Positions 18,617 to 25,961 of a DNA stretch of 64,000 nucleotides are shown here, piece after piece. The notes under the pieces were generated by a model that worked only from the letters and a program-made list of their open reading frames with translations, was not told where the DNA came from and did not search any database. Positions within the stretch are counted from its first letter, which is position 1. Each line of letters begins with the position of its first letter. The DNA comes from DASVWZ01 sp963708575. Lineage in GTDB: Bacteria; Acidobacteriota; Terriglobia; Terriglobales; Acidobacteriaceae. The stretch covers positions 1,302,001-1,366,000 of the forward strand of contig CAVPTB010000007.1 of NCBI GenBank assembly GCA_963708575.1, read 5' to 3'. A program made the translations under genes and the position numbers.

Positions 18617-18814
18617 ATGAAGAGTTTAGTGTTGACTGCGTTCCTTGGCCTGTTGTTATTGGCGAGCGTGCCGCCGGCCAGCGCTATGCAAACGCCTATG
18701 GGCTCGACAGATATATCTGGCGACAATCCATTGCAGCCTGAGATGAATGCCCGCCGTCACCATGCGCACCATGCAACCCATCATCGCCATCACCGGGCCG
18801 GTAAGCACGCGTAG
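18617..18814 (+). CDS. Small secreted histidine-rich protein
   Basis: 65 aa. A signal peptide (KSLVLTAFLGLLLLASVPPASA) is followed by a short mature part whose last 20 residues are dominated by histidine and arginine (ARRHHAHHATHHRHHRAGKH). Such tails often bind Ni, Zn or Cu in the periplasm. GGAGGGG at 18608-18614 gives a strong ribosome binding site for ATG 18617 (an overlapping GTG at 18614 is less likely). Unknown family; the metal role is inference from composition. Confidence 0.65.
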   Translation: MKSLVLTAFLGLLLLASVPPASAMQTPMGSTDISGDNPLQPEMNARRHHAHHATHHRHHRAGKHA

Positions 18815-18901
18815 CCTATCTTCGAAGCAGGAAGACTCGCCTGACGATACGAGTGTCAGCATGACTTCGCTTTGGGGCGAGCCTTTCCGAGAAGCCTGCG
18901 T

Positions 18902-19222
18902 ATGACTGCTCCTTCCACGCTGTTTCGCCCCTACAGTCGATTGGTGCGTATCACGATTTTGGGGAAAGAGTTCGAAGTTCCGGAGAACAACCCGCTCCTG
19001 CGCTGTTTCCAATTTCTAGCCCCAGACGAAGTGTCCTACGGCCGATTTTGCTGGAATGAGGATTGCCAGTATTGCCGGGTTACATACGATCTAGGCAACG
19101 GGACGCAGACGAGAGCCGCGATTTCCTGCAAGCTGATGGTGCAGGACGGCATGCGGATCAAGGAAGTCACGACGGAGATCCGGTATTGCCTCCGGGAATT
19201 GAAACTGAGCGCAGATCGGTAG
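18902..19222 (+). CDS. Ferredoxin-like 2Fe-2S domain protein
   Basis: 106 aa. A beta-grasp-like start (LVRITILGKEFEVPENNPLLRCF) precedes the cysteine pattern FCWNEDCQYCRV then ISCKLMVQDGMRI, closely like the 2Fe-2S cluster region of plant-type ferredoxins and NuoG N-termini (the last cysteine followed by a V-x-D-G-M-x-I motif). It is probably a small electron carrier. ATG at 18902 is chosen over an upstream TTG at 18872, which would add ten unlike residues. It lies about 0.65 kb after korB, so it could serve the oxidoreductase, but this is inference. Confidence 0.6.
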   Translation: MTAPSTLFRPYSRLVRITILGKEFEVPENNPLLRCFQFLAPDEVSYGRFCWNEDCQYCRVTYDLGNGTQTRAAISCKLMVQDGMRIKEVTTEIRYCLRELKLSADR

Positions 19223-19275
19223 CGTCGCGTTTATAAGACCTGCGCTTAATTCCTTCCGGCAATCGGATAAAGCAT

Positions 19276-19305
19276 CAACCACAAAGGTCACGAAGGCTCA
19301 CGAAG
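19276..19305 (+). repeat. Degenerate ACCACA(A/G)AGG-type intergenic repeat, copy 1
   Basis: AACCACAAAGGTCACGAAGG followed by CTCACGAAG: three roughly ten-base units of a CACnAAGG pattern. Related copies occur at 55464 and 57332, always between genes. Confidence 0.5.
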
Positions 19306-19341
19306 TAAGACCTTCAAAGTGACTTTGGCGTTTCGCTTCTG

Positions 19342-20184
19342 CTAGCGGCGGGCGGCTGTCGAAACACCCAGTTTCTTCAAGCGCTCGCGTGCCTGCATTG
19401 CCTCATTGGACTTTGGATAACGCTGAATCACGTGCCTGAGTTCGGCAATCCCGTCATCCTTCTGGCCCAGTTCAATCAGGGCGAAACCTTTCTTCAAGCT
19501 CGCAGATGCGGCCTTGTTTCCGCTGGGAAAATTCTGAATGACGAGATCGTAGTTCTTTGCCGCATCTGCATAATCGGCAGCCCGGAACTGAATTTCGGCT
19601 AAGTAGAAGTAGGAGTTCCCCGCCAGATCGGTATTCGGGTAGAACTTGATGTAGTCAGAGAATTCCTGAGTAGCCAAGTCATTTTTCCCGGCGTTGTAAT
19701 CGCGCAAAGCGTTGTTATACAGGACGTCCGGCGGAGGCGCCTGTGCCGCTGCCTGCTGCTGCGCCGTTTGAGCGGCCTGGTTTGCTGCCAAGCTCTGCTG
19801 CGAGGCCTGCATGTCCTCCAACTGCTTGGAGACCTTGTTCAGGCGCGCCTTCAGTTCATCCAGCGAGTCGTTAAGCGCCTGAATCTGCCCTGAGAGTTGG
19901 TCGACTTTGCCTCCATTGTCACCCTGCAACTTCTCCAGGCTGCCCTGCAGTTGGGTGATGGACGCCGCGACCTTGTTCATGCTGTCCGTGTTCTGGTCCA
20001 TCAGATTCTTCATCACGCCCATGCGTTCATTGAATGACTGCTGCATCTGCGTCATCTGATCCTGCAAAGCCTGAACCTGGGTTTGCAGTTGGATCATCTC
20101 TTTGCTCACGCCCCAGGCGGGAGTAACGACCGTGGCTAAGACAAGCATCAGGGCACAAATGCTGAAGGTTCGCTCAATTCTCAT
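19342..20184 (-). CDS. cpoB: Tol-Pal system coordinator CpoB/YbgF
   Basis: 280 aa, periplasmic. A signal peptide (residues about 1-24, ending WGVSKE) is followed by a long coiled coil (residues 25-125, rich in Q and L: QLQTQVQALQDQMTQMQQ) that trimerises the protein, a Gln/Ala linker, and three TPR repeats (NALRDYNAGKNDLATQEFSDYIKFYP, YFYLAEIQFRAADYADAAKNYD, LKKGFALIELGQKDDGIAEL). CpoB links Tol-Pal-driven envelope constriction with cell-wall synthesis at division. ATG at 20184 begins the signal peptide; a longer frame to 20358 lacks one. It follows pal but a terminator lies between, so it probably also has its own promoter. Confidence 0.9.
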   Translation of the reverse strand: MRIERTFSICALMLVLATVVTPAWGVSKEMIQLQTQVQALQDQMTQMQQSFNERMGVMKNLMDQNTDSMNKVAASITQLQGSLEKLQGDNGGKVDQLSGQIQALNDSLDELKARLNKVSKQLEDMQASQQSLAANQAAQTAQQQAAAQAPPPDVLYNNALRDYNAGKNDLATQEFSDYIKFYPNTDLAGNSYFYLAEIQFRAADYADAAKNYDLVIQNFPSGNKAASASLKKGFALIELGQKDDGIAELRHVIQRYPKSNEAMQARERLKKLGVSTAARR

Positions 20185-20357
20185 ATTTAATCCGTAGTTC
20201 CTCGTGATGCGTGAAGTTGTGGCGCTGCAGTTCTTCTTATTGTGCAGGATAGCGCGTCGATGCGTCAGTTGTCTCGTGGGGTTCCTCCGCATACAGCGAA
20301 TCCCGTATTGCGCAAATCTGATCGAACTGCACAAGCTGGGAGTGTGGGGGAAAGCCA

Positions 20358-20480
20358 ATGTCTAAGGAAATAAGTCCGATCAGTGCTGTTGTGTTGATGG
20401 CGGTCTTCGGGGGTAGCTTCGTAACCGCGTTGGTGATCACTATGATCTGGCACTTCTACGCCTATGGCCAAGCAATATAG
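20358..20480 (+). CDS. 40-aa single-pass membrane protein
   Basis: ATG at 20358 opens a 40-codon frame ending in TAG at 20478-20480. The product is a hydrophilic N-terminus (MSKEISPIS) and one strong transmembrane helix (residues 10-31, AVVLMAVFGGSFVTALVITM) followed by an aromatic WHFYAYG end. GGGGG lies eight bases upstream. It is on the strand opposite to pal and cpoB, in the gap between them. The clear membrane-helix composition argues it is real. Function unknown; an envelope role is only suggested by position. Confidence 0.5.
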   Translation: MSKEISPISAVVLMAVFGGSFVTALVITMIWHFYAYGQAI

Positions 20481-20515
20481 AGGCTGACGGGTCGAGCAAG
20501 TGCGAGTTCGGCCAA

Positions 20516-20551
20516 GAAAATAGCCCCGTCCCGGCTGCGCCAGAACGGGGC
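20516..20551 (-). terminator. Rho-independent terminator of pal
   Basis: GCCCCGT at 20523-20529 pairs with ACGGGGC at 20545-20551. Read on the minus strand the stem is followed by TATTTTCTT. It lies 22 bases after the pal stop codon. The 12-base word GAGTTCGGCCAA occurs on both sides (20504-20515 and 20561-20572). Confidence 0.8.
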
Positions 20552-20573
20552 AATCTATGTGAGTTCGGCCAAA

Positions 20574-21308
20574 CTACTTCTGATACACGAAGTGCCCGCG
20601 GCGGTTCTGCTGCCAGCAGTCTTCATTTGACTGAGTACAGAAGGGCTTCTCCTTACCGTAGCTGATGGTTTTCACACTATCCGCGCTGATGCCGCCCTGG
20701 GTAAGTGCGCTCTTGACTGAATTGGCGCGATTGTCGCCGAGTGCGAGGTTGTACTCGGTGGATCCGCGTTCGTCGCAATGTCCCTCAACGATGAAGTGAA
20801 TATTGGGATGCTGCTTCAGGAAGTCAATATCTCCCTGTAACGCGCTCTGCTGGTCGGCACGAACGTCCGCCTTGTCGTAGTCGAAGTAAACGTCCTTCAC
20901 ATTCTGCGAGAACAGTTCTTCTTCCGTGGCCGACGGTGGCGGTGGAGGCGGCGCTGGTGGCGCGGTTACCGTAACTCGAGCCGTTGCGGTTTGGCTTCCG
21001 CCTGGACCTTTGGCCGTCAACGTATAGGTCGTCGAATCCGACGGTGTTACCTGCTGCGAACCACTGGCTTGTACTGCGCCCACGCCGTCAATGCTGACGT
21101 CAGTGGCGTTCGTGGTCTGCCAGGTAAGGGTGGTGGACTGGCCCTTTTGCACCGATTCCGGACTGGCGCTCAGGGATGCGGTGGGCGCGGCCGGCGGCGG
21201 TGGGGGCGGTGGCGGTGGGGGTGCGGTTTTCTTGTGACAGGCGCCCAAAAACATTATTGCGCCCAATGCGAATAGGAGCGTAATCCATTTGACGTTCTGC
21301 TTCTTCAC
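20574..21308 (-). CDS. pal: Peptidoglycan-associated lipoprotein Pal with inserted Ig-like domain
   Basis: 244 aa outer-membrane lipoprotein. The lipobox is FLGAC, with the lipidated Cys at about residue 24. Then comes a run of ten prolines, an Ig-like beta domain (ASLSASPESVQKGQSTTLTW ... TATARVTVTA, residues about 42-118), a second Pro-rich linker, and an OmpA/Pal peptidoglycan-binding domain (VYFDYDKADVRADQQ, FIVEGHCDERGSTEYNLALGDNRA). Pal ties the outer membrane to peptidoglycan and to TolB. The GTG at 21308 is chosen because GGGAGG is six bases upstream; the longer ATG frame at 21326 overlaps that site. The Ig-like domain and proline linkers are not part of ordinary Pal. Confidence 0.92.
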   Translation of the reverse strand: MKKQNVKWITLLFALGAIMFLGACHKKTAPPPPPPPPPPAAPTASLSASPESVQKGQSTTLTWQTTNATDVSIDGVGAVQASGSQQVTPSDSTTYTLTAKGPGGSQTATARVTVTAPPAPPPPPPSATEEELFSQNVKDVYFDYDKADVRADQQSALQGDIDFLKQHPNIHFIVEGHCDERGSTEYNLALGDNRANSVKSALTQGGISADSVKTISYGKEKPFCTQSNEDCWQQNRRGHFVYQK

Positions 21309-21428
21309 TTTTCCTCCCTGCGACATCGCGCCGTTTTCCCCTGGCGCGACGGTAAGCCGGATGCGGCGGCTCTCAAGGGCCCGCCTTCTCCGGACTGTTT
21401 ATCTGAAAGACTCGCCTAACATAAAAAG

Positions 21429-22796
21429 TTACTTCCAACTCCAGTTGGGTTGCGTGTTGCTGCCCGAAGTCGTCACTGCTTTCTGGTTTGTCCCATCCGC
21501 CAGCATGCTCCAAATCTGCTCCCCGCCGGAACGGCTTGACTGAAAGACGATGTGCCGTCCGTCCGGGGACCAGGATGGAAAATCATTTCGACCGCCATCG
21601 TGGGTCAACTGCACCCAGTTCTTACTAGCGATGTCCATGACGTAAATATCCTGCGAACCCGGTGCTCCGGGGCCATAGTGGCGGATCCAGGAAAAAGCCA
21701 GAAATTGTCCGTTGGGCGACCACGACGGGGAGACTGCGTATCCCTCGTCGGTGAGACGCTGCACGTTGGTGCCGTCGCTCTCCATGGTGTAAATCTGAGG
21801 CAAGCCGGTGCGGCCGCTTACCCAGGCGATTTGCGCACCTGTCTTCGGATTCCAGACGGGAGAGACGTCAGGCAGCTTGTAGCTGGTCAAGCGCTTTAAG
21901 TTGTTGCCGGATTGATCCACGGAATAAATTTCGGGATCACCGCTTCGAGATGATGAGAATGCCAGCTTGGTTCCATCTGCGGACCATGCCGGAGACAGGT
22001 TGGTTCCACCGAACTTCGGGAACGTCACCAGCCGGTTCAGGTCCATGGAGTACATCAAAATTTCCCAACCTACTTTGGTCATCGAACTGAAGGCCAAACG
22101 CGAACCGTCAGGCGAAATACGCGGAGATAACGAAATCGAATTCTGATGGGTGACCTGATGCTGGTTCGCTCCGTCGTAATCCATGGCCCAGATTTCCTTG
22201 TGGCCACTGCGGGTGCTGACAAAATAGAGTTGAGTTTCAGCAATGCCTTGAATGCCGCCGCCCAGCCGGAAAATGATTTCATCGGCGAATTTGTGGGCGG
22301 TGCGCCGGGCAGCGTCGGTCGTCGCGGCGTCGCTGTACTGTTTGCCAAGAACCTGCGGCGAGGTTACGTTCTTTACGTCATACAGCCAGCCCTGCACAGT
22401 AAGGTTGTTGCCACTCACGCCTAAATTTCCGAAGGCCAGCATGGATGCCGTCACCGGCGCAGAATTCCAAGCCTCGAACTTCACGTCCGGAGGATTGCCG
22501 ACGGCGCCGAGAGGATAGAAGCTCTTCGAGACCATGTCGAAAATGCCGGCATTGTCCAAGTCGTTCCACAAAGTATCGTTGAACGTCTTGAGCAGATCGG
22601 CGTTCTTGGCGTCTGGCGAGGACGCTTTGAAATCAGGTACGGCGAGCCGGACTTTTTCCACGCCCAGCCCTGTGCCGGTTTTAATCCAATCTTGGGCGGA
22701 GCAGGGAAGCAGGCACATCAGCAACGTGACGAGGATCAGCGGGAGTTTCTGGAGGCGAATTGAATATTTACTGTTTGAATTGTCTGAGGAGTCCAT
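21429..22796 (-). CDS. tolB: Tol-Pal system beta-propeller protein TolB
   Basis: About 455 aa, periplasmic. A hydrophobic export signal (KLPLILVTLLMCLLPCSAQDW) is followed by the N-terminal TolB domain (VEKVRLAVPDFKAS, FNDTLWNDLDNAGIFDMV) and a six-bladed propeller with WD40-like repeats (SPRISPDGSRLAFSS, SPAWSADGTKLAFSSSRSG, SPSWSPNGQFLAFSW, FPSWSPDGRHIVFQSSRSG). It carries Pal-binding and TolA-binding surfaces in the Tol system. The start is uncertain: ATG at 22796 leaves a sizeable pre-signal stretch, and ATG at 22832 is possible; neither has a clear ribosome site. Confidence 0.93.
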   Translation of the reverse strand: MDSSDNSNSKYSIRLQKLPLILVTLLMCLLPCSAQDWIKTGTGLGVEKVRLAVPDFKASSPDAKNADLLKTFNDTLWNDLDNAGIFDMVSKSFYPLGAVGNPPDVKFEAWNSAPVTASMLAFGNLGVSGNNLTVQGWLYDVKNVTSPQVLGKQYSDAATTDAARRTAHKFADEIIFRLGGGIQGIAETQLYFVSTRSGHKEIWAMDYDGANQHQVTHQNSISLSPRISPDGSRLAFSSMTKVGWEILMYSMDLNRLVTFPKFGGTNLSPAWSADGTKLAFSSSRSGDPEIYSVDQSGNNLKRLTSYKLPDVSPVWNPKTGAQIAWVSGRTGLPQIYTMESDGTNVQRLTDEGYAVSPSWSPNGQFLAFSWIRHYGPGAPGSQDIYVMDIASKNWVQLTHDGGRNDFPSWSPDGRHIVFQSSRSGGEQIWSMLADGTNQKAVTTSGSNTQPNWSWK

Positions 22797-22951
22797 CCGC
22801 GATGAAGGCGCAAACTTGCAGCCCACATTCATCGTATTACGAGAAATATCAGAGTTCAAGATAAGTCTTTACCGTCCCTCATTAAAATTCAGTATGGATC
22901 TTCGAACAGACCGTCGCTTGGTTGACACGTAAAATTCCGGCACCAATAGCG

Positions 22952-23740
22952 TTACTGTCTTTTGTAATCGAACCAGAACTCGACTGAAACCTTATTTCCT
23001 GCATAGTCTGATGGCAACGGACCAAAAGTATCAATGCGCTGCAATGCTCTGACCGCTGATTGATCGAGCGAAGGTACACCGCTCGACTGCTCAACTTGAA
23101 CGCTGGAAGGCCGTCCGTCGCGGGTAATGTCGAATGTCACATAGACGCGATGAGCGTCACCGACCCGCGGATCGACTTCGTACTTAAGCCAATTTTCCGA
23201 AACCTTCTGCTGAACCACTCGCACATACCAGGCGTAGCGTGAGCCGAAATCCCCGCCTCCACCGGTAAAACCGAAGCCGCCCTTGGCTCCCCCTGCGCTG
23301 AAGGTTCCATAAGGGCCGCTGACCGGACCGCCCTCGCCGAACGGAACCACATTGTTCGCCTCTTCCACCGGTTGCGCGGGTTTTCGCTCGCTCGCACTGG
23401 CCTGAGGCTTAGGCTTCTTTTTGGCGTTCTTGTCTTGAATCGGGATCGCGTCGGGCTCGTTTTCTTTTGGTTTGGGCTGAGACTGAGTCAATCCCTTCGA
23501 TTCATTGGCTAGCACATTCTGCGTCTGGGTCGGATTCGCCGGCAGAGGAATGGTCGTGACCAGGGTGACGCCCATGGCATCGCCACCGCCGCCCGCGCCC
23601 CAATCGCCACGATGTCCTCCGGTCACCACCACCGCGTACAAAATGATCGCTCCCGTGACCGCGAGGTGAAGTCCGGCGGACCACGCCAGGTTCTTTCCCC
23701 AGCTATCGTGCTCGAAGAATATCTCAGCGTTGGCTGCCAT
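22952..23740 (-). CDS. TolA/TonB-type energy-transducing protein
   Basis: 262 aa. One N-terminal membrane helix (LAWSAGLHLAVTGAIILYAVVV, residues about 18-40), a Pro/Lys/Gln-rich periplasmic spacer (QPKPKENEPDAIP, KKKPKPQASA), a glycine-rich region (GGAKGGFGFTGGGGDFG), and a C-terminal TonB/TolA domain (YVRVVQQKVSENWLKYEV, VYVTFDITRDGRPSSVQVEQSSGV). In this operon it takes the place of TolA, linking the TolQR motor to TolB/Pal. Its start overlaps the end of the TolR gene by 17 bases, so translation is coupled. A role with TonB-dependent receptors cannot be excluded. Confidence 0.88.
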   Translation of the reverse strand: MAANAEIFFEHDSWGKNLAWSAGLHLAVTGAIILYAVVVTGGHRGDWGAGGGGDAMGVTLVTTIPLPANPTQTQNVLANESKGLTQSQPKPKENEPDAIPIQDKNAKKKPKPQASASERKPAQPVEEANNVVPFGEGGPVSGPYGTFSAGGAKGGFGFTGGGGDFGSRYAWYVRVVQQKVSENWLKYEVDPRVGDAHRVYVTFDITRDGRPSSVQVEQSSGVPSLDQSAVRALQRIDTFGPLPSDYAGNKVSVEFWFDYKRQ

Positions 23741-24152
23741 GAGTTTGAAGCGGTTGCGTCACGATACTCACATTGGTGATTCCCGACTGTTTTACGGAGT
23801 CCATTACGGTGGCGAAAACGCCGAAGGGAACATCCTCATCGGCGCGAATGAATATCGCCTGATGTTGCGGATCCCTGATCTTCTGTTTCAACTTGCCGGG
23901 GATCTCGTTGATGTTGACGGGATCGTTGCCTAGAAAAACCCGTTGTTGCTTGTCGATGCTGATCACCGTGCGCTCTTCGGTGATTTCCTTCACCGTCTTG
24001 GTTTTAGGAACGCTGACCTCAATGCCTGATTGCAGAACCGGGGCGGTGACCATGAAGATGATGAGCAACACGAGAACCACGTCCACCAGCGGCGTGATGT
24101 TGATATCGGAGAGGGAAGTCTGGGTGCGTCCGTTGGAAGCCGTAAAGGCCAT
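23724..24152 (-). CDS. tolR: TolR/ExbD family motor subunit
   Basis: 142 aa. One N-terminal membrane helix carrying the proton-conducting aspartate (INITPLVDVVLVLLIIFMVTAPVL, Asp near residue 26) and a periplasmic domain (GIEVSVPKTKTVKEITEE ... DEDVPFGVFATVMDSVKQSGI). It forms the proton-driven motor with TolQ. Its ATG overlaps the TolQ stop codon by one base. Confidence 0.92.
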   Translation of the reverse strand: MAFTASNGRTQTSLSDINITPLVDVVLVLLIIFMVTAPVLQSGIEVSVPKTKTVKEITEERTVISIDKQQRVFLGNDPVNINEIPGKLKQKIRDPQHQAIFIRADEDVPFGVFATVMDSVKQSGITNVSIVTQPLQTHGSQR

Positions 24153-24877
24153 TACCGCCGCACCTCCGGCGCTTCAGGGGCCCGGTAAGCCGCCGGGGCC
24201 GGGACGCGCTCCACAGCGTTGAGCATTTCGAGGGAGAAGTCATCGCCCCGCGCGGCAAACTCGCGAATTGAGTTTCCGATCAGGTTGTAAGCGATAACCG
24301 CCGGGATAGCTGCCACCAGGCCGGCTGCGGTAGTGATCAACGCTTCCGAGATGCCCGGCGCTACGGCTCGCAGAGTGGCCGCACCGGCGGTACCCAGGCC
24401 GTGAAACGCATCGATGATGCCCCACACGGTGCCGAACAAGCCCACAAACGGAGTGACCGCGCCAGTAATCGCCAGCCACGGCAGATTTCTCTCAAAACGC
24501 GTGAGCTCCTCAGAATTTGCGATCTGCATCGAGCGCTGGATCGCTTCCACACGGATGGGAACACCGGGATTGGCACCTTGACGGCGCATCTCTTCGTAGC
24601 CACCTTCGAACACGGCTACAAGCGGGCTCGGCCGGAATTGCTCGGCCACCGCAGCGACCTCCTGCAAGCGCTGAGCTTTGCGGAAAGCGCGAACAAACCG
24701 TCCGCTCTGGACACGGGCGCGCCGCAGCAAACTCCACTTCGAAAGGATGATCGCCCACGAGAGCAGACTGAAAAGAAGAAGAAGGAGAAGAACGACCTTT
24801 GCGACCGGGCCGGTCTCCCCTACTAGGTCGACGATTTCTCCGCCAACCAGAGTTGCCAGTAATAGAGGCCAGTGCAT
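24152..24877 (-). CDS. tolQ: TolQ/ExbB family motor subunit
   Basis: 241 aa with three membrane helices: residues about 22-44 (VAKVVLLLLLLFSLLSWAII), 135-160 (LAITGAVTPFVGLFGTVWGII) and 170-195 (GISEALITTAAGLVAAIPAVIAYN). The MotA/TolQ/ExbB signature AVTPFVGLFGTVWGIIDAF is present. It is the first gene of the tol operon, giving the order tolQ-tolR-tolA-tolB-pal. Operon context favours TolQ over ExbB. Confidence 0.92.
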   Translation of the reverse strand: MHWPLLLATLVGGEIVDLVGETGPVAKVVLLLLLLFSLLSWAIILSKWSLLRRARVQSGRFVRAFRKAQRLQEVAAVAEQFRPSPLVAVFEGGYEEMRRQGANPGVPIRVEAIQRSMQIANSEELTRFERNLPWLAITGAVTPFVGLFGTVWGIIDAFHGLGTAGAATLRAVAPGISEALITTAAGLVAAIPAVIAYNLIGNSIREFAARGDDFSLEMLNAVERVPAPAAYRAPEAPEVRR

Positions 24878-24903
24878 TTTTTTGTAGGGAAATCCTGCTT
24901 AGG

Positions 24904-24909
24904 ATTATA
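24904..24909 (-). promoter_or_regulatory. Likely -10 box of the tol operon
   Basis: TATAAT on the minus strand, 27 bases before the tolQ ATG, giving a leader of about 20 nt. The -35 position (24927-24932) is a poor match, so the call is moderate. Confidence 0.5.
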
Positions 24910-25044
24910 GACGAATGTCTGCGATCCTCTTGCCCCGTATCCGATCAATCAATCAGCGATTCACTGTAGGAGGCTTGCTTTCGCTTTATTGCATCCAAGG
25001 TCCGCAGCCGGAATATTCAAATAATCCGGTTTCAGGAGATTGGA

Positions 25045-25725
25045 ATGGCTCACTACGGAACTCTGAGGAATTACGAATTCAACGACACGGAACGGGCTGA
25101 CGACATTCGCGGTTCGAATGTTTACGGACGCAACGACGAGAAACTCGGGAAGATTGACGATGTAATTTTTGACCACAACACCGGTGAGATTCGTTACGCA
25201 GTCATAGACACGGGCGGATGGCTTTCCACAAAGAAGTTCATTATTCCGCGCCAGCAACTTCGGCCGTCAACCGAACATGAGAATGATTTCGCGATGGACG
25301 TCGATAAGAAGCAGATCGAAGCCTTCCCGCCCTATGACGAAGAAGACTTATCAAGCCAAGATCGCTGGGGCGATTACGAGAAACAGTATGAGAAGGCTTG
25401 GACTAGTGATCCTGTGCAACATCGCGAAGGAAGCGATCACAATATCACTCCGACCGCCCAGGAAATGCCGGAGCAATCGGGTTCTATCGGGAGCCAGCTT
25501 ACGCCCAAGGAGAATCGGGATCTGAGCAGCCGAATCATTCCTGCGGGTAGCGACGATGTGACCATCTCAAATAGTGCGGTAGGGATCGGCGATCGTTGGC
25601 TGAACTTTGAGAGCAGATTGCGACAACGTCGGCGAGATATCGTCGAAAGTTGTGCTAGTTGCACCATCGGGCCGGCCGCCGACCGCTCGGCTGGGTCCGT
25701 CGAGAACGAGCGCAAAGCGGTTTAA
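25045..25725 (+). CDS. PRC-barrel domain protein
   Basis: 226 aa, cytoplasmic. The N-terminal 80 residues are a PRC barrel (DIRGSNVYGRNDEKLGKIDDVIFDHNTGEIRYAVIDTGGWLSTKKFIIP, quoted in parts by its key strands DIRGSNVYGRNDEKLGKIDD and IRYAVIDTGGWL), a fold used for protein or RNA contacts and in stress proteins. The rest is hydrophilic and probably disordered, with an Arg-rich stretch (ESRLRQRRRDIVE) and two Cys (SCASC). Start at 25045 with AGGAG nine bases upstream. A terminator follows at 25752. Proteins of this type are often induced by desiccation or osmotic stress, but no such control is visible here. Confidence 0.82.
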   Translation: MAHYGTLRNYEFNDTERADDIRGSNVYGRNDEKLGKIDDVIFDHNTGEIRYAVIDTGGWLSTKKFIIPRQQLRPSTEHENDFAMDVDKKQIEAFPPYDEEDLSSQDRWGDYEKQYEKAWTSDPVQHREGSDHNITPTAQEMPEQSGSIGSQLTPKENRDLSSRIIPAGSDDVTISNSAVGIGDRWLNFESRLRQRRRDIVESCASCTIGPAADRSAGSVENERKAV

Positions 25726-25751
25726 TTACATACCGGGAAACGCGTGAAAGG

Positions 25752-25780
25752 AAAGGCCGCGGCTAAATCTGCGGCTTTTT
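25752..25780 (+). terminator. Rho-independent terminator of the PRC-barrel gene
   Basis: GCCGC at 25756-25760 pairs with GCGGC at 25771-25775, followed at once by TTTTT. A run of A residues before the stem can pair with the T-run. It lies 27 bases after the stop codon. Confidence 0.75.
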
Positions 25781-25961
25781 CGTTGTCTGCCGGAGAGATC
25801 GTCGGGGAGTGCTTACCCGAAGCGTTACCAAGTCGAGATTCACCTGCCAACCGGACACCGGCTGCGTTTGACCTGGGTGGCACGCCGAATCCCACTTTGC
25901 AGATAGCACGCCTTTAGTTTCATGCTATGCTTCGCTCAATTTCCTGCGTCCAGGAACCTCC

